Below, one piece after another: positions 44,264 through 56,254 of a DNA stretch of 64,000 nt. Made by a program: the position numbers and the translations under genes. Every line of letters begins with the position of its first letter. Positions within the stretch are counted from its first letter, which is position 1. The DNA is from Anthostomella pinea (Eukaryota; Ascomycota; Sordariomycetes; Xylariales; Xylariaceae). The notes under the pieces are model-generated. The model was not told the origin of the DNA. It worked only from the letters and a program-made list of their open reading frames with translations, and did no database searches. The stretch lies in the NCBI GenBank assembly GCA_963556695.1, contig CAUWAG010000010.1:2418001-2482000 (forward strand), in the 5' to 3' direction.

Positions 44264-45570
44264 CTACGTTGGCATATTCGCCAGCCAGCTGAAAGATCAC
44301 GCTGGCCAAGACGGCTCGTCGGGTGAGCTTTTCGGCCTCACCGATCGAACAGCAGCCTTGACGTTCAACATCATCATGCAAGTCTCACTGTGAGTGAGCC
44401 CCAACAGTCAAGTACCAGTAACCGCAATTGACGCGACCAATGCTAGAGGCCTCAACATCCGAGAGCAGACCGACGGCCCGTCCCCGGTTCTCAAGGCCTT
44501 CCGGCAGCTGATCACCCACGTGAAAGGCCAAAACTTACGAAACGAGCTCGAGAGGTTGACACCATCATACCGGCAAGACCTCGCCATGAACTCAGAAATC
44601 ATACGTAATAGTCTGCTTCCCCAGATCGAGTCGTGCATGGGCTCCGACGCCAGCAGTCGGAAGACTGTCGTCGATCTTGCCCTTAAAGAGTACGAGAACG
44701 AGTCTACGGACCAGTCCGCGCAGCCAAGCCAGGAGTTTATCGAGATCGTCATTTCCTAGTTCAAGCTCTTCATTCTAGCCGGTTATGACACGACAGCCCA
44801 GGCGATGTAGGTAAACTCCCTTCGGGTTTGTCCGAACACGAGAAAACAAAGTGCCAATACGAACTTATATGCTGACTTGCATATCCACGTAATTGCTGGG
44901 TTCTCTACGAGGTCAGCAAATATCCCGAGGTCCTGCAAAAGCTCCGAGAAGAACACGACCAGGTCCTCGGCCCGGAACCCAAGGCCGCAGCGCAAGTGCT
45001 TTCCACCAAGCCGTACAAGCTAAACAGCCTCTGGTACATGACCGCTGTCATCAAAGAGGCGCTCCGTCTCCAATCCCCGGCGTCGACCCATCGCGCCGGA
45101 AGCCGCGGATTCAATATTGTGTGCAATGGAACTACCTATCCCACGGACAACTGCCTCATCCACACAAGTCCCACGGCCACACACCTGTGCCCTGAGCTGT
45201 GGCCGCTGGTCAAGGACTTCCTGCCGGAACGCTTCCTCGTTCCCGAGGGCCATGAGCTGCATCCGGTCAAGAACGCATGGCGCCCCTTCGAGCTGGGCCC
45301 CACGCAGTGTATCGGCCAAGAGGTCGCGATGATGGAGATGAGTCTAGTGCTGGTGTTTACTGTTCGCGAGATGGAATTAAGGTTTGACTGGGAGGGCTGG
45401 AATAAGCTGAAGTAAGTCATTTTTTGCACCTTTTCGCCAAATCAAACTAACTAAATATGACCAGAGGACGCACGGAACCTCCAGATTCTGTGAGTGGCGA
45501 GTATATCTACCGTGTTGGCAACGGCATTGGCTCCATCAAAGACGGATTGCTTACCCGTGTAAGGCTGTGA
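44264..45570 (+). pseudogene. cytochrome P450, N-terminus missing
   Basis: Homology begins abruptly after the repeat array with YVGIFASQLKDHA; the membrane anchor and first helices are absent. It continues through LFGLTDRTAALTFNIIMQVSL, a long middle segment, the I-helix FILAGYDTTAQA, the K-helix ExxR (KEALRL), DFLPERF and the haem loop PFELGPTQCIGQE. The haem loop keeps the Cys but has Thr for the usual Arg. The last intron (45,412-45,464: GTAAGT, AACTAAC, CCAG) splices cleanly to the end at 45,570. Defects are a TAG at 44,757 just before the I-helix and, after the intron starting near 44,809, an apparent acceptor reading AA instead of AG. It resembles secondary-metabolism P450s, but the family cannot be assigned. 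Confidence 0.78.
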
Positions 45571-45616
45571 GATAACCGTGATGATAGATGACATGAACGG
45601 AAGGGAGGTCACAAAG

Positions 45617-45820
45617 TGTTGGAACAGGCTTGAACGATCAATCATAATACTCGAGTATGGGGTCAAGGTCATGATGTTGCTGATGGTTGGATTGAGAGGA
45701 ATCTAGCTGGACTCGAAGGTCTGGCCAAGTGCCCTCTCAATCCACTATCTTATCTTATCTAATCATACATGTGGGTCCTGGTATAGATGGTTTGCAGTCT
45801 GGAATCGCATGGATCCAACA
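45617..45820 (-). mobile_element. solo LTR, family A, target duplication CAAAG
   Basis: A 204-bp block whose reverse complement begins TGTTGGATCCATG and ends TGTTCCAACA, flanked on both sides by CAAAG (45,612-45,616 and 45,821-45,825). Perfect target duplication with TG...CA ends. It sits 46 bp after the P450 stop and is homologous to 28,911-29,112. Confidence 0.9.
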
Positions 45821-45825
45821 CAAAG

Positions 45826-46362
45826 CATGTAAACCAGATGGTTATGACAGATGCGTTTGTATTTAAGTAGTTATGTATTAAAGGATGCTCGGACCAAGTG
45901 CCTCCTTATTAAATTGCATTTGAGACTTAATTTCGCGGAACGGATTTTTTATTTAGCAGAATAATAACCGGCTATTAACCTTGTCTGCCTTATGTTTTTT
46001 CCGACTTCCGTCGTTTCTTTGTCCGCTTTAATTACGCTTTTTAAATCCGGCTCTTATTTTTAAGCTTGAGCTTTTATAAAACGTTTTCGATATAAACTGC
46101 TATAAAGCATAATCTTTCACCGGCTTTAAACGTTTTTAACTACCGGGTTACTTTTTATCGACATTGTTTGTTTTAACGTCGGTAAATATATCGATAAGCG
46201 GCTATACATTAAATAAAAAAACCGGCAGTTTATGCTTTATTAATAACATAACTATCGGTTTTTTTTCTAACTCGTCATTATAATAGTTAATATAAAAATA
46301 ACTTATTTAATTAAATTTATATTTGCGGGTAAGGCTTATAGGATAAAACAAATGCTTTCACC
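45826..46362. other. AT-rich, RIP-like block
   Basis: Composition shifts to strongly AT-rich between the solo LTR and the next copia element. No motif is recognised. Confidence 0.5.
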
Positions 46363-46535
46363 TGTCAGATTTGAGCCAATCGTGAGGTTGAAGTGTGTCT
46401 GTGTATTCTGTCTCTCTAGAATGTCCTCGTGCAACCGTGGCAGTTTTGTGCCAGAGGGGGCTGGATCGAGATGGAACAACTAGGTTCTGGTGTCTACCTA
46501 TCAAGGTGCCCTCTGGGCTCACCTTTAATCCAACA
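46363..46535 (-). repeat. 3' LTR of the minus-strand copia element
   Basis: On the minus strand starts TGTTGGATTAAAGG and ends CAAATCTGACA; six transitions relative to its partner. Confidence 0.9.
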
Positions 46536-46572
46536 CACCCCCTCAGCCAGGCAGGCAACGGCTCTGGCTGAA

Positions 46573-49500
46573 CTAGTCTATAGAGTAAATTACTCCAGGG
46601 TCTTGACTCAGAATCCCTTCTCTCTTCTCAATGGCTCCCTCCTTTGACCTCAAATCAAGCTGCCTCGCCCGAGTGTCTACCAATCCCAACTGATCCAGAA
46701 ATCCTGCCCACCGTTGAGCCGGCAAGGCCTTGGTCAAGCCATCCGCTTTCATCTTCGCTGAAGGCGTGTACTCGATGCTGACAGTTCCTCGTTCCACTTC
46801 TTGTCGAAGCCAATGGTTGTGTATGTCCACATGCCGCAACTTGGTTTTTAAGAGGGCAATTTTGGCAGTCATTAACTTAATTGTCTGTGTATTGTCGCAT
46901 TCCACTTTGATCTTCTCGTGTTCGAGTTGAATACCAAGTTCCGTAACCAGCCGGCTGATATACAGAGTCTCTTTGACTGCTTGAGCCAGTGCGAGTAATT
47001 CCGCTTCTGTAGTCGATGTAGTAATCGTGTCTTGCTTGTTGGCCCTCCAGCCGATCAATCCTCCGAAGAGAGTCATGGCGAATGCCTGAAAGCTCTTTTT
47101 GTCGGAAGTATTATCGGCAAAGAAAGCATCACTGGCCATCACTAAATCGTCTCCCCCTCCAAACTGGAGAGAGTAGTGTCTTGTTTTGTATAGGTATCGG
47201 ATGACTCGGTCGGCGGCATTCTGATGGATCTGACTTGGGTTCGTAAGGAATCTAGCGAGGCGTGATGTTGCGAAGGCTATGTCTGGTCGTGTGGAAACGG
47301 AGACAAATAGGATGGAACCAATCTTTCGTTGGTATTTCTGGATCTTGTGAGGGGCGGCGTGATCTTGCCGGGGCAGTAGTTTTTCTGTACCCATGAAGAC
47401 CTCAGGGAGTCTGTCGGTCAGATTGATTAGCTTGGTTACTTTCTCAATGTAGGAGGTCTGGGATAGCTAAATCTTTCGCTGGGGCCGGTCCCGAATGATT
47501 TCTATTCTAAGGAATCATTGAACGTGCTTGCCTCCAGTGATCTCGTATCTTCGTTGAAGCTGCTGAACCACGTCTTGGACATCTTCTTGTGCGTGTTTTC
47601 TATATGCGATGATCACGTCGTCCACGTAGAAGAATATCATGATTCCTTTTCTTGTATAACAGCACGGCTCATGGAGAACTGGGTTGAATCCCAAGCTGGC
47701 CAGAGTCTTTGAGAACTCCTTTTGCCATAGCAATGGAGAAACCCTCAGCACATAGAGTGCCTTGTTTAACTAAAGAATTGTACCTTTCTTGCGATAGCCG
47801 TATGGCATTTGCATGAAGATCTTCTCATTGATAGGGGCGTGCACAAAGACATTGACAACATCGTACTGGATCATCTCGAGGTCAAACTTGGCCACCAGGG
47901 CTATCAAGATTATGAATAATCTTCCAGCAAGAGTAGCTGCATACATTTGCTCTGAATGCAGCCCCTTCTGTTGATCTCCTCTGACCACAAGACGTGCCTT
48001 GCACTTGATAAACCTCCCATGCTTATCAAACTTATAGACATACACCTACATACAGTCCAAGATTTGATGCCCTCGTATAGATGGGTCTTTTTTTCGGATC
48101 TCAGTCCATGACCTCATGCCGTTATGACTTTTTAAGTGATTCTTTTCGGCTATTTTGAACAGGTGTCCTATTGAATGGGTTGCTAGTTCGTCGCGCCGCT
48201 GTGGCACTTCTTCCAGGAGTCGCCTGTGCAGCTTGAATCCTTTTCGCAAGGCTCTCTCAATACTTGCCCGATCTAGGGTGTTTTGACCCAATCGTTCTAT
48301 GGACAAAGCCTTAAGGCCTGTTAGAAACGCTGCTTTCCAAGGCTCGAGCTCTTTTCGTCCTGGGTTTTGGAGAGGATTTTTGGGTTCTTTATTCCCTTTC
48401 TGAATACTATGACATAGCAGGACGGACAGAGGACTAGGCAGTGGTGCAGGTAATAGGGCAAACTTTGCTGTGGTGTATGGGTGCTCATTCCCAATACCCA
48501 CATCTATTTCCTCTTCGTCCTCTTAGACTTGTATCCCCGTCGGGACCACCGGGCCTCCCGCACTTCCATCCCCTACCCCCGTCGGGGGAGGATGTTGGTC
48601 TGCTTGCAGTTCATTAGGATTTTCTTCCTCGTCCTTGACATAGTCATCGGACTCGGATAGAGCGTACTTGTTGACCATGGCCTGTATCTCTTTAATAGTC
48701 GCCGTCTTCAAGTCATCTCGGAACCGCTCTTCATTCCCATCAAATACCTCGTTCTCATTGAAAGCGACATCTCTCGTACTTATCACCTTGTTCAGGTGAG
48801 GCACCCACACACGGTAGATATTGGAGGACCGATATCCAACCAAATATCCAATCCATGCTTTGGGACTGAGTCTGTCTAGCCTTCAGCGACCCAACTTTAT
48901 GTCGGTTGTCATTGTGTAGGCCTTGCAGTCATACACCCGGAGATGTGTCTGGTTAAGGCACTTGTCAGGGACCATTGGTCGACCTGTCTTCCTTGTAACT
49001 GCTTCAAAAAAGACATCGAAGGGGCTTTTTTATCCACTCTTTCTTCTTGGTGTCCGATTGTAGAGATATGTAGCCGCTTTGAGTATTTCTGGCCACAGGA
49101 AGGTCAGTAATCTAACACCAATTCGCATCGCGTGCGCTTTTGTTTTCAGTACACCCCCTTAGCGCTCGGCACCTCTATTCTGGGCTTGTGTATTGGGAGC
49201 CGAGGGCTCTACCTTAATCGCGCGGGCTTCTAGCCATCTTCCTATGTCTGACTTGTTAATGTATATCTCATTGTCTGTTTCAATTACCTTGACTTTGATG
49301 TCGTATTGGCGTTTCAGCCATAAGAGGTGCGTTGACACCATACGGATGATTGTTTCCGTAGTTCGATTCTTAAGAGCGTAGTCCCATGAGACACCAGAGT
49401 TTCTGCATGTGAAGACCATATGAGATGACTCGTTTGATAGCGACCTCTCGTAGTCGTGGAAGTCGAGAGCTAATCTTTCTCCTGGATCTTTGTAGTTAGA

Positions 49501-51400
49501 TTGTGGTGCTCTCTGTATATATTGTCTGGCTTTAGACATTCCGCATGACTCGCATTCCACTCCCGTTGGTCCTCGGATGACCACCCCCTGAGATGCGCGC
49601 ACTAAGTGTTCCAAAACTTCTGGGCCAGGATGTCTTAGTCGTTGATGCCATAGCCATGCGTTCCCAGTGAGAGGAGGTCTTCTGGACCATGAGTTGTATA
49701 GATGCTTCTTGCTGCATTGTGCGGTGTGAAACATAGCGTTCGGGTCGTTCGGTTGGTAATCAATGACATATTGGCCGTACATGTCCTTGATATGGCCGAT
49801 CAAGGTATTGTCTCTTCTTTTGAGACTGGTCTGCCTTTCTTTATTGTCCCATCAATATCCTTTCTATCTGAGTTCTCGTAGGGATATGAGAGTGGTGAGG
49901 AGTGAGGGGCAGTAGGCTGTATTTGGGAAGCTGATAATCGTGCTTCTGATGCATACTTGCATATTTCCGTACGCTTGGATGGGTAGAGTGCGGTCTCCTG
50001 ACCATACAAAATCTCCTGGTGGCGCAGTCCTCCAGCTGGTTAGACGCCATGCTTGGTTTGTGATCGTGATAGTGTTTCCACTGTCTAAAATGACTGAATA
50101 GGACAGTGGATAGTCGTCTGATTTGACCGCTGTGAAGGCTGATGGCACCTTGCCCATTGTTCTGCCATAGAGTCAATCTTGAATCTCTTTAGGCTTTTCT
50201 CCTTTAGGTTAAGGAGTCTTTGTGCTTGATTTTGTCTTGTTTTGCTTCAAGACGCGGACTTGAGCTTGTAGTTCTGGATCTTCCAAGGCTTGGGTCGTCT
50301 TCTTGACAAGATAGTCCCTAGGCCGGAAGCCCTTCCATGCCTTTTCTGGGAAGACATAGAAACAATTCGCCAATGCATGATCCATTCCACACGCTGGACA
50401 TTCGGAATGGTCCTCATCCCTACTTCTCTTGTTCCTCAGTCGGCGTTTGGTCTGTTGTCTCCTAGGCCTTTTGCTTCCAGCTTTTTGTTCTTCTTTGCCG
50501 GAGCCCTCGCCGTTATAAATAGACCCAAATACACCTTTGGAAGCTCGTCCAGCTTTATTGGTGGTCCGCAAAATAGCTCTTGTGAAGTTGTTGACAAGAT
50601 CTCGATGTTTGAGAATCCCGTGCCGGATTTGTTCGTCTTTGGTAACCGCGTAAGTGTTTGACCACATAGGAAATGCTTCGGATACCGCGTCCAAGAAGTC
50701 TCTGGCCCACGAGCTCACGCTGAGCGTTTTGGGAACTTCTTTCTGATGGGCCTTTGTAAAGACGATCTCCCAAGAAGCAATCCATCTTGGCGCGTTCTTG
50801 GGATTTTTGAGGGGTTGGAGTGCTGTCTTGTAGAGTTGTCTTGCATCCTCCTACTCATCTGCACTTGCCATTCTGCACTGGGCTTGGAGATTTGTGTACC
50901 ACTCCCAGATTGGTTGCTTTGGAATACAGTAGGTGGTCTTGTAGTGGTTTGCGACAGACTTGAGTATATGGTTCTTGATCTTTTCTAAAGACAGTGCTTG
51001 CTTCTCGTGCAGCTTCTGGATTCGATCGTAAAAGCTATTATCGAGTTTATAGGTTTATTTTCCCGATGTTATTAGATCTGATAACATCCACACGCCATTA
51101 TTTTGCTTGTGTTGAATGATTTCGTTGTCTTCGTTTCCGTCATTTGGATCGGGATTGACTTCGATGGTTTGGCTTGATTTGAGAGTCGTTCGTTTCTTCT
51201 CGTATTTCTTTCGTGCAATATTCGGAATTTCTGGTTGTGGTATAATTCCCTTCTTCTGAATAAGGAGGTCAAGAAGACCTAAGGCGTCTGCCTTCAGTTG
51301 GAACTCATGGTCCCATTCGGGCCATTCTCTTGTTTCCGACAGTGATGCTGAGAAGTCTGCTTTCTCAGACTCTTGAAGGGTTAAAAGGACAGGTATCTTA
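46573..51400 (-). pseudogene. copia gag-pol polyprotein, multiply interrupted
   Basis: Read right to left. Gag runs from about 51,400 to 50,209 with a CPACGMDHALANC zinc knuckle near 50,390. Protease has LDSGNT near 50,090. Integrase (49,803-49,159) has HQRLRHPG, CESCG and Asp/Asp in DFHDYE and IETDNE, ending NRGAER at a stop. RT (48,045-47,515) has an intact YVDD near 47,630. RNase H (47,394-46,573) includes TSTTEAELLALAQAVKET. The frame is cut by many stops, typically where a Gln or Trp codon is expected, plus shifts. Gene order PR-IN-RT-RH is diagnostic of copia. The retained YVDD contrasts with the element at 38 kb, but the stops make it non-autonomous. Confidence 0.83.
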
Positions 51401-51453
51401 GATATACAGGATAAATAGGTTTAGTCAAAAGGATCGGCGATAAGACTCTTAAT

Positions 51454-51626
51454 TGTCAGATTTGAGCTAATCGTGAGGTTGAAGTGTGTCTGTGTATTCT
51501 GTCTCTCTAGAGTGTCCTCGTGCGACCGTGGCAGTTTTGTGCCAGAGGGGGCTGGATCGGGACGGAACAACTAGGTTCCGGTGTCTACCTATCAAGGTGC
51601 CCTCTGGGCTCACCTTTAATCCAACA
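51454..51626 (-). repeat. 5' LTR of the minus-strand copia element
   Basis: 173 bp, partner of 46,363-46,535; CG dinucleotides here are often TG or CA in the other copy. Confidence 0.9.
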
Positions 51627-52551
51627 TCACCAGATGAGGCTGACCTGAGTCAGCGGATGGGGTGCGAATTGGCTCAGTTCTTCGGAACAGGGTAGGTGCA
51701 TTAAGGATGTAGGCCAATTGCTGAACCTTTTTGACCCTGCACCAGGTGCAGGGTTCATCTTTTGCTAAAAGCACTATTGACTTTTTTGGCATTTTGTTTT
51801 CAGCTGTGCACAGGTCGTGCTACGGGAAAGTGTTGAAACATCAGCAGGCGACAACGCGAGATAGAGATATGTTTCCACTGAACTATTGTCACTGTGTCCT
51901 ACTGCACTTGCCGCCGCGTCCTTCTGTGCAACGCATCTGCTTGACGATATTGTCATGCACCCTTGCTCACTAGGCTCCCAGAACTTTCACCACCTTTGGC
52001 ATTCGAGATCGATGGTCAGGATGGACTGGACTTGCAAACTGTGGACTATGTGACCATTAGATCCAGTACACATCGCCTGCTAGCCCAAGGGTCGACAATG
52101 TGCAGCAACATCAACATCGCCTTGGCTGCTCAAGACCAGAGATACATACCCCCCATATTCATTGAAACCATCGCCAAAGAGTGAGGAATGATTGACAATC
52201 GCAACACCTCAGCCCCAGCTCGTGCCTGCGGTGGGTTGCCCCCCAGCGACCCCCCCTTCCGTCACCACACACCGCACCAACGATAAACACCACCGCCCGC
52301 AAGTCATTCCACTCAGTGAGAATTCAGGGTACCTGCCTACATCGAACATGAACTCCACCGCCCGCAAGTCGTTCAGCTCACTGAAAATACACTACCTACT
52401 TCGACCATCTCCTCCCCCCCCCGCTCGCGACCTACTTTCGATCTCGCAATGCAGACCGCCGCAGCGCATCCACTCAGTCCTTCATCAATCCTCAGCTCGT
52501 CCTTCTGCCTCTTCGGCAAGGTAAGGTATATAGTTCCTTGGATTGCCGTCG
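51627..52551. other. intergenic; short exon-like stretch and a direct repeat
   Basis: No complete gene. A short open stretch at about 51,629-51,690 (ADLSQRMGCELAQFFGTG followed by a GTAGGT donor-like site) looks exon-like but cannot be identified. A diverged direct repeat containing ACCGCCCGCAAGTC occurs near 52,288 and 52,357. Confidence 0.4.
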
Positions 52552-54328
52552 CTAGCTCCGCTTCTCCTTCACCGACCGCCACTCCATCATCAAGGACCCA
52601 ACAGCCGTCGCGCACGCCAGCCCCAGCGGCAGATACCACGTCTGCACGAGCGACCTGTCGAAGCCTCGCAGCACGTCCTGCAGCTTCTGCGGACCGATAC
52701 TAGCCTTGAGCTGCCCGAGCCCCATCTGCTCGATAGCCTTTGCGTCCAGCTGCGGCGCAACCGCATGCAGATTGACGACGAGGCGGTTCGTGAAGATCGT
52801 CTGGGCGACCGAGACGAAGAGCGCCGGCCCGAAGTGCTGCGCGAAGAGAATCACGCTCAGCCCCAGCGGACCGTCTGGCTCCGACAGCGTCGTCTGTGCC
52901 GCGCTCTGGGGCCCCTGGAACCCAATGCCCGTCGCGAAACCTACGAGGCTGGAGTAGGTGATGAGCTTGGCTAGGCCGGAGTCCAGCGTCCAGGTGGTCA
53001 CCAGACCCGCAGCCAGTGGCATGAGCACGGATCCCGCGAGCATGAAGGGCGTATAGAAGCCTGTCAGCGTCGTGCCCGCGCCGTGCACGAGCATGCCGAC
53101 GAGGAAGCCGACGAGAATCAGCACCATCAGGTACCCGCTCGTTGCTGGCGAGTACTCCCGCACTTCCTGCAGATATGTTGGCATGTAGTAGTTGATTATG
53201 TTCAGACTGCCATTACAACAGAAGGAGAAGATGAAGCCGGCAATGATGCTGCGTCGCCGGAATATCCGGGGCGGAAGCAGTGCCGCGTCTTGCTTGCGAT
53301 ACTGGTCCCACACGAAGCCGGCTATAAGGATAGCGAATGCTGCATACAAACACAGCACGAGAGGACTGTCAAATGCGTACTTTGTGCCTGCCCATGACAG
53401 GGCAAGGAACAGACTCGTAATGGCTGGCACGAAGAGTGCAGAGCCCAAGAGGTCTAGTTGAGCAAATATGGCTTTCTAAGACATCTTTTTTGACTCGTTT
53501 TCTCTTGGATCTTCCAGGAGGAAGATGACCGTAAGGACGACCGGCGCGCCTATAGGAAGGGAGATCCAGAAGCACCTGCACGCGTTAGTCGGACCCCCGA
53601 TCAATACTGTCAATGATTAGGTAGCTCACCATCTCCACGAGAGACTCTGCGTTAATACACCTCCAAGTACCGGGGCAACGACCACAGCAACTGTCTCGAT
53701 GCCGCCAAACAGACCAGCGTACAACGGCCGCAAGCGTAGCGGCAATATCTGCACCAGCAACGTGTAGCAGCCAGCAAGTATACCCGCGCACCCCAGGCCT
53801 GCTACAGCTCGTCCGAGAACAAACATCTTCGACGTTGCAGCCGTGGCGCACAGTAGGCTTCCCAGCAGGAAGATGCCTACTGAAGCTAGCATCACACGCT
53901 TGACAGAGAAGATCTTGTACAGCTTGCCGAAGAAGAATTGGAAGGCACACAGTGGGAGGCGGTATGCTGAGGAGTACCAGCCAATATCGGCGACTAGCTG
54001 GCATTAGTATATTGAAGAGGGGGGACAGGTCGGGAAGCTCACCCGTGTGAAAGTGATCGGTGATTGCTGGAACAGCCGTAGATACTATCGATTCGTCCAA
54101 GCCTTCCAGTACTAGAATGAGGCAGAGTGACAGTACGATGATGTAAAACTTTGCTCCCGTTGGGTACTCGGGCTCTGCATTGGCGGACATCGACTCGTCT
54201 ATAATGTTATCAAAAGCTTGTAACGTGGTCGATGGAGGTGCGGAGACATCTTCCGACCTGCGTGCGACCTCGATCGTCAAAGCTGGCGCAGGCAGCGTCT
54301 CCGTTGCAGTCACCGTGGTTGTAGCCAT
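52552..54328 (-). pseudogene. MFS multidrug-type transporter (DHA family) with one in-frame stop
   Basis: Exons are 54,328-54,043, 53,993-53,630 and 53,575-52,552. The introns are 49 nt (GTGAGC...GCTAG) and 54 nt (GTGAGC...TGCAG). The spliced frame shows the DHA signature: a first helix reading LEGLDESIVSTAVPAI, then HFHTVADIGWYSSAYRL, then VLGRAVAGLGCAGILAG and a motif-C-like VAPVLGGVLTQSLSWRWCFW. Ten or more further hydrophobic helices follow, ending MMEWRSVKEKRS, so about 14 membrane segments are expected. The family exports drugs and fungal metabolites by proton antiport at the plasma membrane. The only defect is TAG at 53,478-53,476, in the loop after the central helices, where downstream homology resumes at once in the same frame. 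It is called a pseudogene unless the stop is a sequencing error. Confidence 0.82.
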
Positions 54329-55109
54329 GGCAGGACGATTGATCGTGAGTACTCGGTGCAGAGGGACCGTTGAAGTGTATGAGCGTCGTTTAAATAGGCA
54401 GCGGCATTGCGGCGCAGGTACGGCGTCCGAGATCGCTTGCGGCTTACCAAGCAGGATTCGGGGCGGCCTGTCAACGGACGATCCCCCACGCTGACTGCAT
54501 GTACGAGAAGGCGGCCGGCAGTATAATCCCGGTTGCTAGCAGCGAGAACTGTCTGTCTCCGGAACGGTGGACAAACCAAGAGGTGAACCAGCCAACAACA
54601 CATGGACAGAGGGACAGATAGACAGGTTCTTTAGGGGCTGCTGGATATCGTGAAAGGCGAAGTATGTCTTGACAAGGGCAGTTGAAGGTCCCCCAGGGTT
54701 TTCAAGGTTCCAACTTCCGCCTGTCTCATCAGTCAAACCCATTGGATTCAACTGCAGCGGCGCCCTGGCCCATTCGACAATTCTGTCGAGGCCACGGAAC
54801 AGTGACATCATAGGCTAGACCGCGGACCCAACTTGTCACATGAGCGATTCCAGTCGCCGGTGTTACTCGATCGTGGTTTCTCACTTGAGAATCACCGGTC
54901 GCGATAAACATATGAAGAGGCTGTCTCGCAGAATTGACCACGTAATTCTCATTCGGTAGGAACCATTAATCCAAGTCTATGGCCATACATTGCCGTGACC
55001 GCCTATCGTCCGTCTCCAGAGTGATCGGCACGATGGCTTGACTGTCTCTACGGAGTCCCCGCTACCCTCTCCGCCTCCTCCCCGGGTTTTCTCGGGTCAC
55101 GCTCGGGCT
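54329..55109. promoter_or_regulatory. upstream region of the MFS gene
   Basis: Presumed promoter of the transporter. A CGGCGTCCG sequence near 54,420 fits the CGG-N3-CCG pattern bound by some zinc-cluster activators, which is only suggestive. No other gene is supported. Confidence 0.35.
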
Positions 55110-55580
55110 CTATGGGGCATCGGTATCTTCCTTCTGGCTTAGCTCGGGACTGCGACCCCACAAGGTGTTATAGGGGATATCGAACGCCGAAAGGGCCTCG
55201 TTGATGAGTTGGACCTCCAGGCTAGAGTTGCTGGTTAGATCCTGAACAGGAATCTCGTTAGGAGGGATACTACCCTCCATAAAACAGCTGTTCGGGTATG
55301 ATGGAGGCATCTAGGTTCTGGACCAAATGAAGCAGCCAAAACGACTGAATTGGTGTCGAGCCACAGAACTCTAGCAACGTGAACGAGGCAGGTGCACTGG
55401 CAACTAGCGAATATGTGGCTTGACTATCTGATGCCGCTTCAACTTCCAAGCCGCCCACCACCTACTAATGACCTGCAACCTTACCGCAACAGGCGACTCG
55501 AAGCGCTGCATCTCCACAAGGGCCGGCTCCATCGTCTTCACCGACTCTTCAGCGGGCGCACTTGCAGGCCCTGTTAAATT
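55110..55580 (-). pseudogene. coding fragment of an unrecognised fungal protein, frameshifted
   Basis: The minus strand reads APAEESVKTMEPALVEMQRF at about 55,560-55,500, then SFWLLHLVQNLDASIIPEQL in another frame, then after a shift near 55,275 SIPPNEIPVQDLTSNSSLEV and FDIPYNTLWGRSP to a stop at 55,110. Amino-acid use is protein-like and the pieces form one direction of travel, so this is probably one decayed gene. The style recalls C-terminal parts of fungal zinc-cluster regulators, but no zinc cluster is present, so no function is claimed. Confidence 0.4.
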
Positions 55581-56254
55581 GATAGGTAGATAAGATGTAG
55601 CAGGTACATAATCCTTAATTAGAAAGAAGTACTAACTACTAATAATACTAAGCAACAGCTACCATAAATACCTTTAGTCACGTGCTATCCTTATATTAAA
55701 AACTTCGGTTATTATAATATCGTAACACCTTACTTTAAACGTGGTTTTAATACGTTAAAAGAAATATTAACGTATAAAAACGCATTTTTAACTATCTTAA
55801 TACAAACTAACCTCGGTGTCTTATTTTATACTTCGTTTAAAAAGTGAAGGTCTTTAATAGTAAAAGTAACAGTCCGCCGTTGTTTTTTTAAGTTTTTATC
55901 AAAACTTTGTTATAACTATTTAATATGTTTTGCTAACTTTAACTATTTTAGAAGCTTTTTTTTAAAAAAGAATTCCCATTAGGAAAATACTTTTGTTTTT
56001 ATATTTGCTAGATTTTAAGTTTGTAAAACTAATTTTATTTTAATCGATCCTTTTTCTTATACTTTTAAGTTTTATAAAACTTGAATCAAATATACTTTGT
56101 TAGTTTATAATATATTAAATTGTCCGCGAGCTATTAAGCTTTATTATTATTGATAAAGATCTTAACGGGTTTATTATCATTTAAAACTACTTAAAATTCA
56201 TTAAGTGGCTTTTGAAAATATACACTTTTTAATGTTAGTAAAAAAAAAAGCGAA
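55581..56254. other. AT-rich, RIP-like block
   Basis: Strongly AT-rich with abrupt borders; no recognisable motif. Confidence 0.5.

Larger units (their letters stand above)
46363..51626 (-). mobile_element. complete Ty1/copia retrotransposon, 5-bp target duplication TCACC
   Basis: LTRs of 173 bp lie at 46,363-46,535 and 51,454-51,626, flanked by TCACC at 46,358-46,362 and 51,627-51,631. Coding sequence is on the minus strand, so the right LTR is the 5' one. A purine tract (GAGGGGG on the minus strand) lies next to the 3' LTR at about 46,538-46,545. The LTRs differ at about six positions, all transitions, so this insertion is older than the one at 38 kb. It is a different copia lineage: its LTRs and proteins do not align closely with that element. 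Confidence 0.93.
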
